From assembly GCA_029298735.1 (NCBI GenBank), contig JANSLP010000417.1:1-25377 (forward strand): a stretch of 25,377 nucleotides of DNA, written 5' to 3'. The position numbers and the translations under genes are program-made. Origin of the DNA: Ophiostoma sp. CBS 140.51. Lineage: Eukaryota; Ascomycota; Sordariomycetes; Ophiostomatales; Ophiostomataceae. Shown in pieces: positions 8,301-20,592 of this stretch (the stretch's first letter is position 1; every line of letters begins with the position of its first letter). A model generated the notes under the pieces. That model was given only the letters and a program-made list of their open reading frames with translations, had not been told where the DNA came from and did no database searches.

Positions 8301-11300
8301 GCGTAGTGCATTTGGAGACAACTGCTGCTTTGCGTGTGCATTTGACTGGGGCCGCTGGCGAGGCATATACGGCTTGCATATGACTTTGCGACTTTTTTGG
8401 CCTGCTGGGTGCGCGCATGCAAGACTGCATACAATACAGAGTGCACATATGAGGGAAGCGAGACCGACCGGAAGAGGAAACAAGACGACTCAGAGGACAG
8501 CACCAGGCCACAGACACAAAGGCCAAATGCGGCGGGCGTGAGAGCGGGTTTTCTTTTTACTGTGGCGTACAAGTATAGTGCGGTATGGGGTATAAGACGC
8601 GGGATGTATTGCTGTAGCGGGTGAGGTCGAGAGGGTGTTTGTGCGCGCACGGATGACCGCATGGGAGGAGTCAGAGGGACTGGGGAGCAGAATATGTCAG
8701 AAAGAGTAGACAGGAACTCGATATTGGGGTTGTTATTACTCACAGGGGCAAAGCCGCCGACTCAACCAAGCCACGAGCACGAGGCGACGGGAAGCCGAGT
8801 GGCATTGGCCAGCATTGCTCAGGCACGGATTCCTGGGGGAAGAGAGTGGATGTGGATGGGCTGCATTGCGGCGCGTGTCGCACCACTTGGACGGAAGATG
8901 CGGACACAATTACAGGAAGAGGTTTTAAAGGGTAAAAATTGTCAACGATGGCATTTCACGATATATTTATTAAACCAGCGTCAGGCACCTGGGCGGCGCC
9001 TTCCCTTGACGGTGTAAATTAATATCGATACGGAAAGAAGCATAGACGGCGTTTACGGCGGCGACGATACATAGGCTGGGCTGATATGATAGAAGGCGCG
9101 ATGGACATCATGAACGTGTAGGAAGTTGGCATAGCAGGTACGATGAGGCAGGCGGTGAGCTGTGAAGAAGGAGCAATGCGTGCTCCCCAACATAAGCACA
9201 TGATATGTGGCGTTTCAGGTTTCGGAGCCAACATGAAAGTACTGTAAATGGAAGGAAGGCGACGAGAATTAGGGAAAAACGACTACCAAAAAAAACCTGT
9301 CACGAAGAAAAAGAACGGCCATAGCGGCGCACGTCCAGTCCCTGAAATATGGCAAGCGCAAGTCGTCAACGGTATTGACGATATGCGGCTCAGACCCGGA
9401 GTATTGAAGACGCAAACCGGGACCCTCTTTCGAGGATGGTCATTTTGGAGAGGATATGCACTTGCAAAGCAACGTCCTGCAGCCAATTCCCTTTGCCACT
9501 GGAGGCAGGGCGTCGTTTATCCGGCCGCGAACCATGCCATGGCAAGCGGTAAAGAAGTATGTATTATCTGGACGGGCAAGAAGCAAGCTCCGCCAGGTCC
9601 ACAAACACACATACTCAAATAGGAAAGAAAGGAATAAGACAAAAAGAAAGAAAGACCTAGAGACTAACAACAACATCAACACGGAAAGATGTAGAGGCGC
9701 TAACGTCTCATGTTGCGTTGTTGGTGATGGAAAGAAGGGACGTGCAAACACCTTCCTGTAGCTACCGCCCACAGCTTCCTTACGGACAACAAGTATGTCT
9801 CGCTCTTTCTTTCACGGGGACGGTTTGTGTTCTTTCTTCTTCGGCTGACTGCCACTTTCAGTAGAGATCTGTCAATGTGGTCGACCCAGGTTCCTTCCAA
9901 GTTTGGAAAGAGGGGAAACAGCTCTTACACGGAGGAGAAAAGAAGGTTGCATCCTCAGGTGGCAATGGTGTAGGAAGATCGATGCAAGCCTTCCGCGGGC
10001 TCATACTTGACAGACGACATGGCCTGGCCCACGCGAGTCCAGACTAAACGCACAGCAAAAGCCAGCACAACAAAACGGGAGCCCAAAACGGCAGTAACGA
10101 CCGGATAGACCCTTTATCCCTCCAGTCGCATAACACGAATTCTTCGTCTGCAACTCGATCTTGCCTACATGTTGCTTTCTTTTGCACCGTTCCCGCCCGG
10201 AGTCCTCCAACTATTTGTTCGCTGCTGCTGTGCCGCAGAACGGAACACAATGCAAGGCTACTACTCGCTTGCAGTCTTTGTCCACTTCCACGCCCACTCA
10301 TGATATTCGCCTTCCAGAGCAAGGTCCTGCAAGTTCGGTTGCGGACGTTGATCGTCGGCTCGCAGACGATCACGAGCCTCTGATTGAGAGCAAAAAACGG
10401 GATACAAATGAAAGGCGAGGCGAGTGGCATAGAAGGGGCTGGACCGTCGATCTGGTTGGTCTCTTCCAACCTGATCCGTGATATCTTGTGAACGGTCTGT
10501 TTACGTTGACTGTATTGGAAACCAAGAAAAAGAATCAAAACTATACAGAATGCACATTCACGTCCAAGGCAAGGATCTCACAATCAAATATTGCGGCAGG
10601 ATTGGCTTGGCATGCTCCAAAGGTTATCTACCAGGGGAGGCGTCGTGCCTCGTTCGCATTGCGTCTTATTCGTTGAACTGTCGCCAGTAGAGAGAAACGG
10701 CAGGATGGGCTGCGCAGATATAGAGGGAGGATACGAACAGAACTATCTTTGAATCAAGGTGCACGACATAAAATCCCTATGCACTACTCTACTTGCTTGT
10801 CTATTAGTCCCAGATAGGGAAAAGAGGCGAAGAGATAGTGATCAAGCTGACAAAAGCTTTGAGTATGGCGCAGGCGACGAGAGCCAACAGAAATCACCGC
10901 ACAACAACAAAAAGCGACCACGACAGCAATGACGACAGCAGATGTTCCCAAGAACACCTACACTAATTTCCTACCTTGTCATGTGCTGCCAGATGGGGGC
11001 CAACAGGCGGCCTTTTCTGCGGCCAGGGCTCAGGCCAAGTTCAATATCGCCATTTGATCGCTTCAATCTCGCGTCCGAATTCTGGGAGTCCCTTTTACTT
11101 TCCCCTCAGATTTTACACCGTATCTTTGCATTGTTCTGACCCCTTCGTCCCTTAGTTGGAGCCGCAACTCATAATTAGGGGATTTACTACCCTTCGTTTT
11201 GACTGTTTACTATGTACTCGTATACCACCACTTTGTGGGCCGCACAATTGGTGGGCGACGGCAAGGAGGCCCCAGAAAAAGCATATATACATAGCTCAAA

Positions 11301-12820
11301 CATGGAGAAGCCAAGAGAAAATACAAAGGGACATGGCAAAAGACGCGACATCTGCGTATTATGAAGGGACCTGGCCTCGTCATGAGAATGCGTACCTTTT
11401 CCTGTACCTTGCGGGTACCTTTTTAATCTGTCATTTTGCTTGGTTTTCGTCGTATCATTGCTGGTATTTGATTTTTATCGGATCCATTATTTTCATTGTT
11501 CACGTTGTCACTGTCGTTTATTCTGTTCTGAAATTTCGAGAAGTCTGGCCACGCTGATTTGCCACTGTCTTGTCCTCGTGACTCCGTTTTTCGTCGCCTG
11601 GACCTTGAAATGATATATCTGTATTTTATTATATTATTTCTAGGCCTCATTTACTGCGCACTTCCATGGTTCCCTTGATATATGCTTTCTAGTGCCAGCC
11701 GAGAAGATGCTGATTTGAGTTTTGCTGCCACGGCTTTCATCCCCTGTCCTGTACCTTTTAAGAATTACTTCGCCTTCGGAAAATAATGGTGCAAGAATCG
11801 TCTTGAACCTTTTATACGCACTGTTCCAGGAGGGAAAGTGGCTTTTATTATACGTTCTCTGCGGTGGCCATGTGTGATTGGATCACTGTCTAGATTTCTT
11901 ATTTACTACCCCCTCAAATTTCTCATGACAGCAGCCTCATCTATGATTCCCGGAATACGACGCTACAAGGGGCTCGTGAATATCGGAAAAAACGTGGGCC
12001 AGGAAATTCTGACGGACTTGCACTTTTGAATCTGAAATCCTCCAGAAAATCCTTCAATGGTATTGATATCATCGGATGTTAATACAGGACCGATGCTCAC
12101 TTCCTAGCATCGAAGATTTTAAAAAGCGTAATTAAGAACAGAAGGCTCTCATGGCCTTGATTTTGGTCTTCACGAAATATTCGCATTTTTACAATGGAGT
12201 GTGGTATCTCTGGTACATACTTTACGTGTGCCGGTCTTCTGTTTTGCGCTCTGCCTGGACTTGAGTGTAAAATCAAGCGCCTCAGCAGGAAAATCGTGAG
12301 ATGGTAGTTTGAGAAAAACAGGCTACCAGCTCCAGGTCTGTTGTCGATGTTCCTTACTGCCCCCACAGAGCACACTTTAAAAAAGACGCACTCAGTTGCC
12401 CGCCGGATCACTGAACATCCGGCGTGGGATAGAACTGTTTAGAGCTGCGGGTTTTTATATCTCTCTAGCTTTTATATACTGCTGCAGTCTGCAGGTGTTC
12501 TGGATAGACGGCTTCATTGAGCCATTTTTTGCACTTACTTTCGCCTTTCCACTGCTTACATGCGTCATTGCAGAGGAGAAGAGTCTCTGTAGGAGAGAAA
12601 TTTTACACACTGGCGATGAAGATGATCCCGTAGACTGTACCTATTTCATCGTAACTCTCTTCCGGTACATCGTATCTTGGAGCTGTGCCGGCACATGTAC
12701 CATAGATCCAAACTCTGAAGACAGTCTTTCGGACCCAGTCCCCAACATGTACATTCAGAACATGCAGTTTATCCACAGTCATTATTCAGATGATACGATC
12801 GACAAGAAATCCTCCCCTTC

Positions 12821-12840
12821 TTTTCTTTTCTTTTCTTTTC
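12821..12840. repeat. (TTTTC)4 microsatellite
   Basis: Four perfect copies of the pentamer TTTTC in noncoding sequence. Confidence 0.95.
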
Positions 12841-13847
12841 ACTAGAAGTGTGACCATCAAAACTGGCCTGCACTCTGTACATTAGGGGGTATAAGAGGCG
12901 TTCTTATACACAAGGCCTTTTCTACGAGCAAACCACCCTTCATCTATCAAATAGGAAGCTCCAAAATCTCTACTTATTGTTTTACTGTAGGGACGCGACG
13001 AATAAGGAAGCTTCTTGCGCCACTGTCCAGTGATAATTCAGAGGCTCAGATGTGCAGATGCACGACAGCGTGAAAACTGGTGGATAATTTCTTTCTTTAC
13101 CTTTCGGCATCTAGATCCGTCAGTCCTAGTGCTATAATGTTCACGATCACATCCTGCACCTCAGATGCCTTGTCTTGGTTTTTTTCGGTGCGTTTTTCTT
13201 GATTGATTCGCATTCTTTATTTTGTCCTAATGCCACAGAAAGCTCTGTAGGTTGACGCTAAATAGATTGTATTAACCAAGAAATGTGATAGGTGAGAAAG
13301 AAAATCAAATCATCAGAGGCCACCACGGTAGAAAAGTCAAGTCATGTCGGCCCCTCAAGGCCTGCACACCATCATGCGTAGCAACGACAAGCTATGATTC
13401 CATCCCCTTCCTGCTAGGACATGCGATGGTGGCTTAAAGGAAGCTTTATTCATTTATTATTTGATTGATCTCGGAGAAGTTCGTAGAGGTAGTGATAGAT
13501 GACAGAACGAAGAACACAGAGAGGACAATAAGCTTGCAAGCACCATGGCAGACCACAGAAGAGAAAAGCCCAGAATAAGATGTCGCAGTGATATTGTATT
13601 TCCTGTCAGACGTGAGATGCTTCAGACAAAGGATGCAACAGCGCGGGATTTTCAGCGTCTGGAGTCAGTGGCATGGACGGCGTTCCCGCGTCATTTTTAC
13701 GCGCTCTGAGTAGTGGATATACGGAGGATTGTCGACACGTGCCTAAAGCTTGGCTTCTCACACAGTGCATCCCTGTGCATTTTTATGAAGCTGCAAGTTA
13801 TACGAAGGACGCAGTGTGGTGAGGTAGGATGCACCGACTCGACTCGA

Positions 13848-13881
13848 TATATACACGGCCGGCTCTACCTCTCTTGAGCCG
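13848..13881 (+). promoter_or_regulatory. TATATA motif followed by a short hairpin
   Basis: TATATA (13848-13853) is followed by a 6-bp perfect stem, CGGCTC (13860-13865) with GAGCCG (13876-13881), and a 10-nt loop. Isolated TATA motifs are common by chance. It is listed because it opens a stretch with other promoter-like traits (pyrimidine tract 14150-14425, inverted CCAAT/TTGGCCAA near 14280). Confidence 0.25.
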
Positions 13882-14149
13882 TCAGTAGGCGAAACTCAGT
13901 CGACGCCGAGGCAGCCGAGATAGAACGAAGGAAGTAGGAGCCAAGTAGGAAGGGCGTGGGAGGCGAGGAAATTGATTGTGAGAAACGCGGGTGGAAGAAA
14001 ATATAAATATAACACGATAAAATCAAAATCAAAAGGATTAACTTAGGAGAAGCCTTCGTGGTGTGGACCGACCAAAAAGAGAACATGAAGCTCGCCCAGC
14101 TCGGAATTGCAGAAACTTGTAGATTAAAAACCAGCCGCTCTTTTTCTTC

Positions 14150-14425
14150 CATTTCTCTCTTCTTTCACATATTTCTTCTCAACATTTTCCTTTCTGTCTA
14201 GTATCCTCTACTTTCCTCAACGTCCACCTGTTCATGTGTCAGGCGTTGCCTACCAAAGGTCATCTATTTCTAGTACTCTGATTGGCCAACGGTAGCCCCA
14301 CCCATGTCTAATAACACAGCTTGTTAATATTGCCCTGCTGTCTATTTCTGAAATCGGCTCCAGCTTTTTCCCTCTTCCTTTTCCATTTTACCTTTTTTTT
14401 CCTGCTCTTTCTCTTGCAATTATTA
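14150..14425 (+). promoter_or_regulatory. pyrimidine-rich tract with inverted CCAAT, promoter-like
   Basis: The plus strand is heavily C/T-rich with a GATTGGCCAA element near 14279-14289, and a GC-richer segment follows (14430-14720). In filamentous fungi C/T-rich tracts often sit just before transcription starts. No coding frame follows, so any transcript would be noncoding or carry exons I failed to recognise. Confidence 0.25.
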
Positions 14426-16393
14426 CATCTGCCTATTAACACCTGCTAGAGACTGGGCAGACCCCATCAACCTGAGGACGATCTCGTTCATGCCCTGGCC
14501 CAGTGGCTGGTCAGCCCCCCTTCCTTTTGCTGTGGCAGGCCACCCCATTCCCCAGGATATTTTGTGCCTTCCATAACACGGTTGTGAATCGTACATTTTG
14601 GGGTAGATTGGGGGATGCAACACTGGCCAGTGTGCGCCCAGAGGCTCACCGTCCCGTGTTCCGACCACGACTCAATCTGCCTGCTTCTACTGTTCCTGTA
14701 TCTTTATGCGGCATGCCTCTACGACGCATCTCGTATTGACAATGGCATTGATCGGAAACATCGTGAGAGCGTGTGTCCATCAATCTCTGGCATCAAAATA
14801 TCAAGATGCGACACAACAAATCGACTGCCTATTTTTATTTTATTGACGTCATAATTCTTGTCGCGCGATAAACGGCAGGAACGATCTACAACGAACGGCG
14901 ACCACCACCAAAAACAGTTACAGCGGCCCTACCTTCGTCAACAGAAAGGAGTAGTCGGCTGAATGTCCGGTTGACGGGCAGTGTCTTGGATCGCAAGGCA
15001 GTTGCGATCCTCACACCGGTTGGTCTAGATGGGTTGTTTTCTTTGCCCCTTTTGTGCTCCCCTAAAACGACAAGCTGGAACCAACAGTTCTTAACGGCAC
15101 CAACAACTGCCAACAACACCCTCAAGACGACGAATGGCGAATCCCATAGTCTTCTAAAAGGGAAGCCTTTCGAGAAACTGCTCCCCAGAGATCCAGTTTG
15201 CGGTCTGCTCACATGACAACCTCGGCATATTTAATTGCTGTGGTGAAGTGGCGTGGAAGCAAGGAAGGGGAAAACAGTGCCAAAAAGCTCTCGTCGTCCT
15301 TTCCGCGCGCTCCATCTCCTACAATTGTTTTTTTTTTCGTGTTTTTTCGCGCGTGTGAGGCCCGTCCGCCCACCATGCACGACTTAATCTAATGAAGTTC
15401 CGACAACACACCGCGTCATCCACTCACAGCAGCTGCTCGACCGTGTTAAGCCCCACTCTTAAGATGGGGAGATGAAGATGAGGAGGCGAAAATGAGGCTG
15501 GGGATGTCCCCTGGTACGTCCTCTGCACAGTTTATTAATATTGCGTCCATGGCCTCGCTGACTTGATATTTCTTTTCCACAACGAGTCTTATGATATGCA
15601 TCAACCTCGTTCTATCATAACACAGAGACCAACTTCATAACACGAACACGCGCCCACCAGAAGAAATACGAGTACAGAACCTCCAAGAAGTCGACCAACG
15701 CGGCCAGGTCGTCAGTTCCCCATGGTCGACCCTCTGAAATGATTTTATGGTACCCGCGACAATCAGCCGGCGGGATCAGCTGCCTCTATCCCCACCCTTC
15801 AGGAAGAAAATAATGACAGCCAGATAGCCGCTGTGGCCCTGCCCAGAATTTTCAACTACAGGATGCATGCTATAATTTTGGCTGCTAGAACAGTCCATGC
15901 TATTGTGTTCTTATACACGTCAAAGAGCATACCTCAGGTAGCCTTATAGCATTGATTCTTTCATTGGCTCGCTGACTGCACAACGTCCTCTGAGCCGCTG
16001 TCCACGTTTCCTCTCTCCGTATTCCAGGCACATATCTTCTCCTGGGAAGTTTATGCTCTGTAACGTCGTGTCTGTATTGGTTGTAAAGGGAGGGCTACCG
16101 TCAAGCATGACAATAAAGCACTGCACAAATCGACTTGTCAACTGCCACCAACAAACATAGTTGTTGCAGCCGTAGATCTGTCAAAAAGCGAGAATATGAT
16201 CGTGGTTTCATGGTACACAGATTTATTCCAAACAGAGGCTCCTTGTATTTATTGCCGAGATGAATCCCTCGGCTTCACCATACATGTCCGCTTGTGAGAA
16301 TCTAGGGTGAATACAATCGAAACTGACGATTTCCATGATAAGTTAAAAACAAACAAGAAAGGGGTCTCGGTGGGAGCCGAGGAGGATTCCGTA

Positions 16394-16411
16394 CTCTCTC
16401 TCTCTCTCTCT
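16394..16411. repeat. (CT)9 microsatellite
   Basis: Nine perfect CT dinucleotides in noncoding sequence, flanked by a further T/C-rich stretch. Confidence 0.95.
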
Positions 16412-18739
16412 TATTTCTTCTCAATGGCATGGCCCTGTGTTCATATATGTCTCTCATAAAGACATATCGGCACACGCGTCCGATCGTACCTGGACTAACT
16501 ACTAGGCCGATATCAGAGCCGCGCATGGACAGGGAGTCCCCTATTTCACAGTAAATAAATAAATAATCCGAAAAAGAGGCCGAACGCAAGAAATGAAGAA
16601 AGATGAGCAGATTGCACAAGGAGGTGGCCGAAAAGCTTGGCCTTGCTGCTCATTTCGGGTGTGCTGTATTTTTATTAATCCTGAATCTTATTCCTAGCCT
16701 CACACGAAAGTTTCTTGTCACACATTTGTTTTATTCATTTACATTTTCTTATAGCATGACGATATATTTTCCTAGAAAGAGTAGCATAGAAATGAAAACT
16801 AAGAGTCAGGTTGGTTGATGTTTTTTTTTCTTCTTCGTATTTTACACCGATAGAACATAGAGGAGAGAAAAAAATTGTTGGATAATTGCAATACGTTATC
16901 ATCGGTGTGTGCCTCAACTCTCAGGGTAATGAAAATATTAAAGTTTCCCGGCCGGTGTCAGGACCGCTGACAACTCCATATTCCAGACAAAAAAGGTCCT
17001 ATGTCACAGCTGTACCTTTTTGTCCCCCATTTCCTCGCTAGTTTTGCTCCGTCAAGACAAACGATGTCACACTCATATTTTATGTCCAAAAATTGATCGA
17101 GACAGAGAAAGTGACAGCGCATACATAATCTTGGTACTGCATTTTATTCTCAGTACCATCGTCACATCCATCGTCACAGTTTCTGTCAACCGGAAAGGAC
17201 TTGCGGTCCGACAAATGCTCCGTGCCGAATGTCGTACACCCTATCCGTGTACTTGATTTTAAAAAAATTGGTTGGCTTCATATATTTCTCAGTGTAAAGC
17301 CCACCTTCCAGAAGGCTCATTTCACTCTATCCTGACATTGGCTACCAATGCCTACAGTGAGCCGCCTTATTTTTCTTCTCCACATTGTGTGCGTGTAGAC
17401 CCCATCCCCTTTCAATATCAAAAGCCGCCAGGGGCAAGCCGTCCGTCAATAAGAAGCCGCAGGAGGTCCTTGGCATCTTTTGTTAATCATTTTGCTTGTA
17501 AATGTGACTTTACTGTCCTTCTGAGGTCTGGAAAACCAATGAAATTCTCAATGACATTATTTTAGGCGCCCGGTTTGATGTGACCCATGGATTGACCATT
17601 TTACACACGTCTTCACTAGATGAATTCTGAGAAAAATCCAAAGAAAAAAGACAGCAAACTAAACAAAACAGATCAATCTAGGCATCTGAGTGGTAAGTCC
17701 AGATAATTGTTTGAGGTCTGGAATTATGAGCAGTCAGATGCGATCAGCGGCTTCCATCTAGATCTTGGCCTGCTCATCACCGTGTCACTTTTGCCCTTCA
17801 ACGATCCGCTTCGCTTCCTCCTTGTAAAGTTGGATTTGAGACTGTACAAGTTCAAAAACGAGATCAACTGCGGATGTACCTCACGGGAAACAATGGATAA
17901 AAAAATACAGAAGGCGGGGGAGAGCCGCAGTGCCGAGCCCAAGCGCCGGCTTTGCTCTCTACTCGTCCTTTTATTTCATGTCGTCTCCGTCTTTCGTTGC
18001 GATTCTTTCGTCTGAATATTTATCTGAATATATGTAGGCTTCCTGCCTTTCCCCGCCCCCAGTTGAGCCGTCCACTCACCCGGATTGGGGTGCAGTGCAG
18101 CATCTGCCACGTTTTCCCCCCGCCCCGTGGTGGTGCCGTATGGTGCCGTTACGCTGCCGTCTTTTCTCTACCCCGTGTCTGTTGTCTGTGTATTTGTCTG
18201 CTTTTGGATAGACTGGTGACGAGAATGGACAGACGGGCAGACGAGATGGGGTATGGATGCGCGAAATATGCATAGCCGGGTGAGCAGCACAGACTAAAAA
18301 AAGCAGAGAGCACAGGAAAAGTATAAAGTACGCACAGCCAGCCAGCCATCCTGGACCAATTGCGTTGTTTTCTTGCTTCCTCCACGTTTTCTCTCTTCCG
18401 TCTCCTTCTTTGCTGTCACCCACCATCTCGACTTGGTTTTAATTTACCTTCTGCCCGTTTCCCCCGTCTCCCCGCTCTACCATACCTCCTACCCTAAATG
18501 TAGCTCAAAAACAACAAGAAGGCAATGAATCCATGTCCTTGCACTAAGTCTGACTTGCCACGATGATCCTTGACAGTGTGGCTATATCGTTGCATACGTT
18601 CAGCTCCTGGCATTGGTCTCATTTCTTTAGATTGATATGGAGTATTTCTTTTTTGTTGTCATTGTCATGTCTCCTCGTTATGTATCATTTAATGTCTGGA
18701 ACCTTCTCCAATCTCCTATCCACTGCTTCCCTTTACCCC

Positions 18740-20592
18740 TTATAAGCGCAAAATCTGGCATCGGCTCGTAATCCCGTCAAAGATGCATGTGTTGTCGATC
18801 GGCACGTACTGCTTCGTGATGATCTTGATCATCTCTTGCGCTACCATGCCGCCCGTCAGCGCCGAGATGTTGTGCAGCTCGCCGCCATCCGTCCGGGCCA
18901 ACTCCTTGGCGATCTTGGTCACACGCTCATGCTGGCTGGCACCCGGCACAAGCTGGTCAATGTCTTTGATGATCGTCTCGGCTGACGACGATGGAGCGTG
19001 TGCTGTCGCCTGCAGTGCCAGATAGATGGGGAACAGCGACAGGGGGGTCATTGTGATCTCGGCGTTTTCGTCGCTGGCCATTTCCTCTTCTGCAGAGTGT
19101 TAGTGCGCTGGGGTAGTAAAATCACGGAAAGAGAGAGGTTACACACCAAAGATCTTTACCAGACGGTTCTCGCCGGGCGGGGTGGCGTTGATCAACTTAA
19201 CAAAGGCGGCGTTCTTGCAGAACAGGTCGACCTCACCTGGGTCAATGTCCTTGCCACCTGGCACGGCCTGCACCGTTCCAAGAACCTCGGCCGCATCCTT
19301 ACGCGCCTTGGTCTTGTAGATGGTCTGCAGCCTGATGTACACCTTGGACTGCGCCTTCATGTCGGGGACCTTGCCAGACAGAGGAAGTGCTTTGTGCTTC
19401 TCGTAGAACTGCTTGACAGCATTTGCAATAATCCAGAATCCAGATTTGAGCTCCTGGGCCTGTTAGTACATACGCAACAGAATAACGCTGCAAATAGGGG
19501 AGGGGGGTGTGCGCGTACAAATCCCTTTGGCTCGTATTCAAACACTTCCCGGAGACCTGACGGTAAGGATGGCCTGTCAATGTTCCGCAAAACGGCACCC
19601 ACGGCCTCATCAAAGTTCTCCTCGCCACCTTCCGGGTCATTTCTGCGCGCCGCGTCTGCGACAGTCTGCCGGAATGCTGTCTTCTCCTTGTATGCCGTCG
19701 GGTCCTTGCCGTCGTGTGACTCGCGCCAGCGCTCCAGATAGTATAGCAGGATTGCAATATATGGCAGATGGCCATGCTCGTGAGCGTCTAGAGTGTCGAT
19801 ATTGGCCGTCAGCTCGTGAGCAAATTCGGTCAGCTCCGACCACGGCGCCAGGAGTCGGAGGTCTGTTGTAGCCGTCTCGTCTGGGTGTGTATCGACGATG
19901 GGGAAGGCACCGGGTAACCGGATGCGGAAGTACGAGTAGAAGCCCGCTGAGTGGACAGAGACGAGCGGCGTCTTGTGCTCTTGTCCGTATTTATGAAGGA
20001 GGTCGAGCGTGTCTTGCTGGACGGGGTGGGCATAGAGGATCATGGTGAATGTCGGTGACGTCTCGAGCAGTTTGGTCAGGTCAAGGCTTGCCTGGAACGA
20101 GCAAGGATTAGCTTGTACTTATATCTTCCGTCCCCTTGATCCCCATCATCAGCATCTTCCAACATACCTCTGGCTTTGGGTGCCATTCACCCTCGACCTC
20201 TGGGTTGAGCTCCAGCAGAAGCTCCGTGCAGCTCTGCGCACGCGACTTGCCAAGGCTGGCCTCGTCGAGGAAGAAGTTGACGCCCAGGTCAGCCTCCTCA
20301 ACCACCGCATCATCGAAGATTGTAAATCGTCCAATTCCTAACTTTGTCAGCCTCAGGTCCTGGCACAGTATCCATCCAGCTTACATATCCATGACCTACC
20401 GGGCAGGATGAGGTTCTTCAACGCCTCGACAACCACTGTGCCACTGCCCGAGTTCAGCACCAGGATGTTAGCCGACTCCAGAGCCGACTGACCACTGGCA
20501 GCCCACAAACGAAGCTGTCGGTCATATTTCCGTTCCTTTTCGGACGGGCGGTGCAGGATGGGCGGCGTCTGGCTCGCCACAATTTCGGTCAT
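18740..20592 (-). CDS. ula1: NEDD8-activating enzyme E1 regulatory subunit (ULA1/APPBP1)
   Basis: Five exons, 20592-20400, 20337-20168, 20091-19519, 19459-19147 and 19089-18740, give 532 aa, close to human APPBP1 (534 aa). Introns are 62, 76, 59 and 57 nt with GT/AG ends. The N-terminus has the E1 signature KYDRQLRLWAASGQ followed by a Rossmann segment (ILVLNSGSGTVVVEALKNLILPG). The fold continues as FTIFDDAVVEEADLG, and the C-terminus has GGMVAQEMIKIITKQYVPIDN, the conserved adenylation-half ending. Family knowledge: this subunit pairs with the UBA3-type catalytic subunit to activate the ubiquitin-like protein NEDD8/Rub1 for cullin modification; it lacks the catalytic cysteine. The frame is open upstream for 65 codons to an ATG at 20787, but family length and the E1 motif near the N-terminus favour 20592. 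The fourth exon could instead begin at 19453, two codons shorter. It is divergent from bms1. Confidence 0.93.

Larger units (their letters stand above)
8301..18739. other. about 10.4 kb interval without a recognisable gene
   Basis: The longest open frames (for example 133 codons at 11156-11557 and 149 codons at 12396-12845, plus strand) have AT-rich third positions, no domain motif and no plausible flanking exons. I see no tRNA boxes, rRNA, terminal-repeat element, transposase or reverse-transcriptase motif. The region is not uniform: GC-richer patches lie near 8300-9000, 10000-10480, 14430-14720, 15000-15400 and 17900-18250, and plus-strand pyrimidine tracts lie near 14150-14425 and 18365-18490. 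Long regulatory DNA or noncoding transcripts could be here; I cannot show either. Confidence 0.5.

Noticed and set aside
9248..9622. 124-codon plus-strand frame
   Set aside because: No recognisable motif, mixed composition, and overlapped by equally plausible frames on the other strand.
11156..11557. 133-codon plus-strand frame with hydrophobic C-terminal half
   Set aside because: The hydrophobicity follows from T-rich DNA; there is no signal-anchor context, no GC-rich third positions and no family resemblance.
12396..12845. 149-codon plus-strand frame with one hydrophobic stretch
   Set aside because: Composition matches the surrounding noncoding DNA, and the frame ends in the (TTTTC)4 repeat. 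No domain recognised.
14085..14201. 38-codon plus-strand frame starting MKL with a hydrophobic end
   Set aside because: The hydrophobic part comes from the pyrimidine tract, and there are no cysteines or conserved features beyond a short start; it is too small to support.
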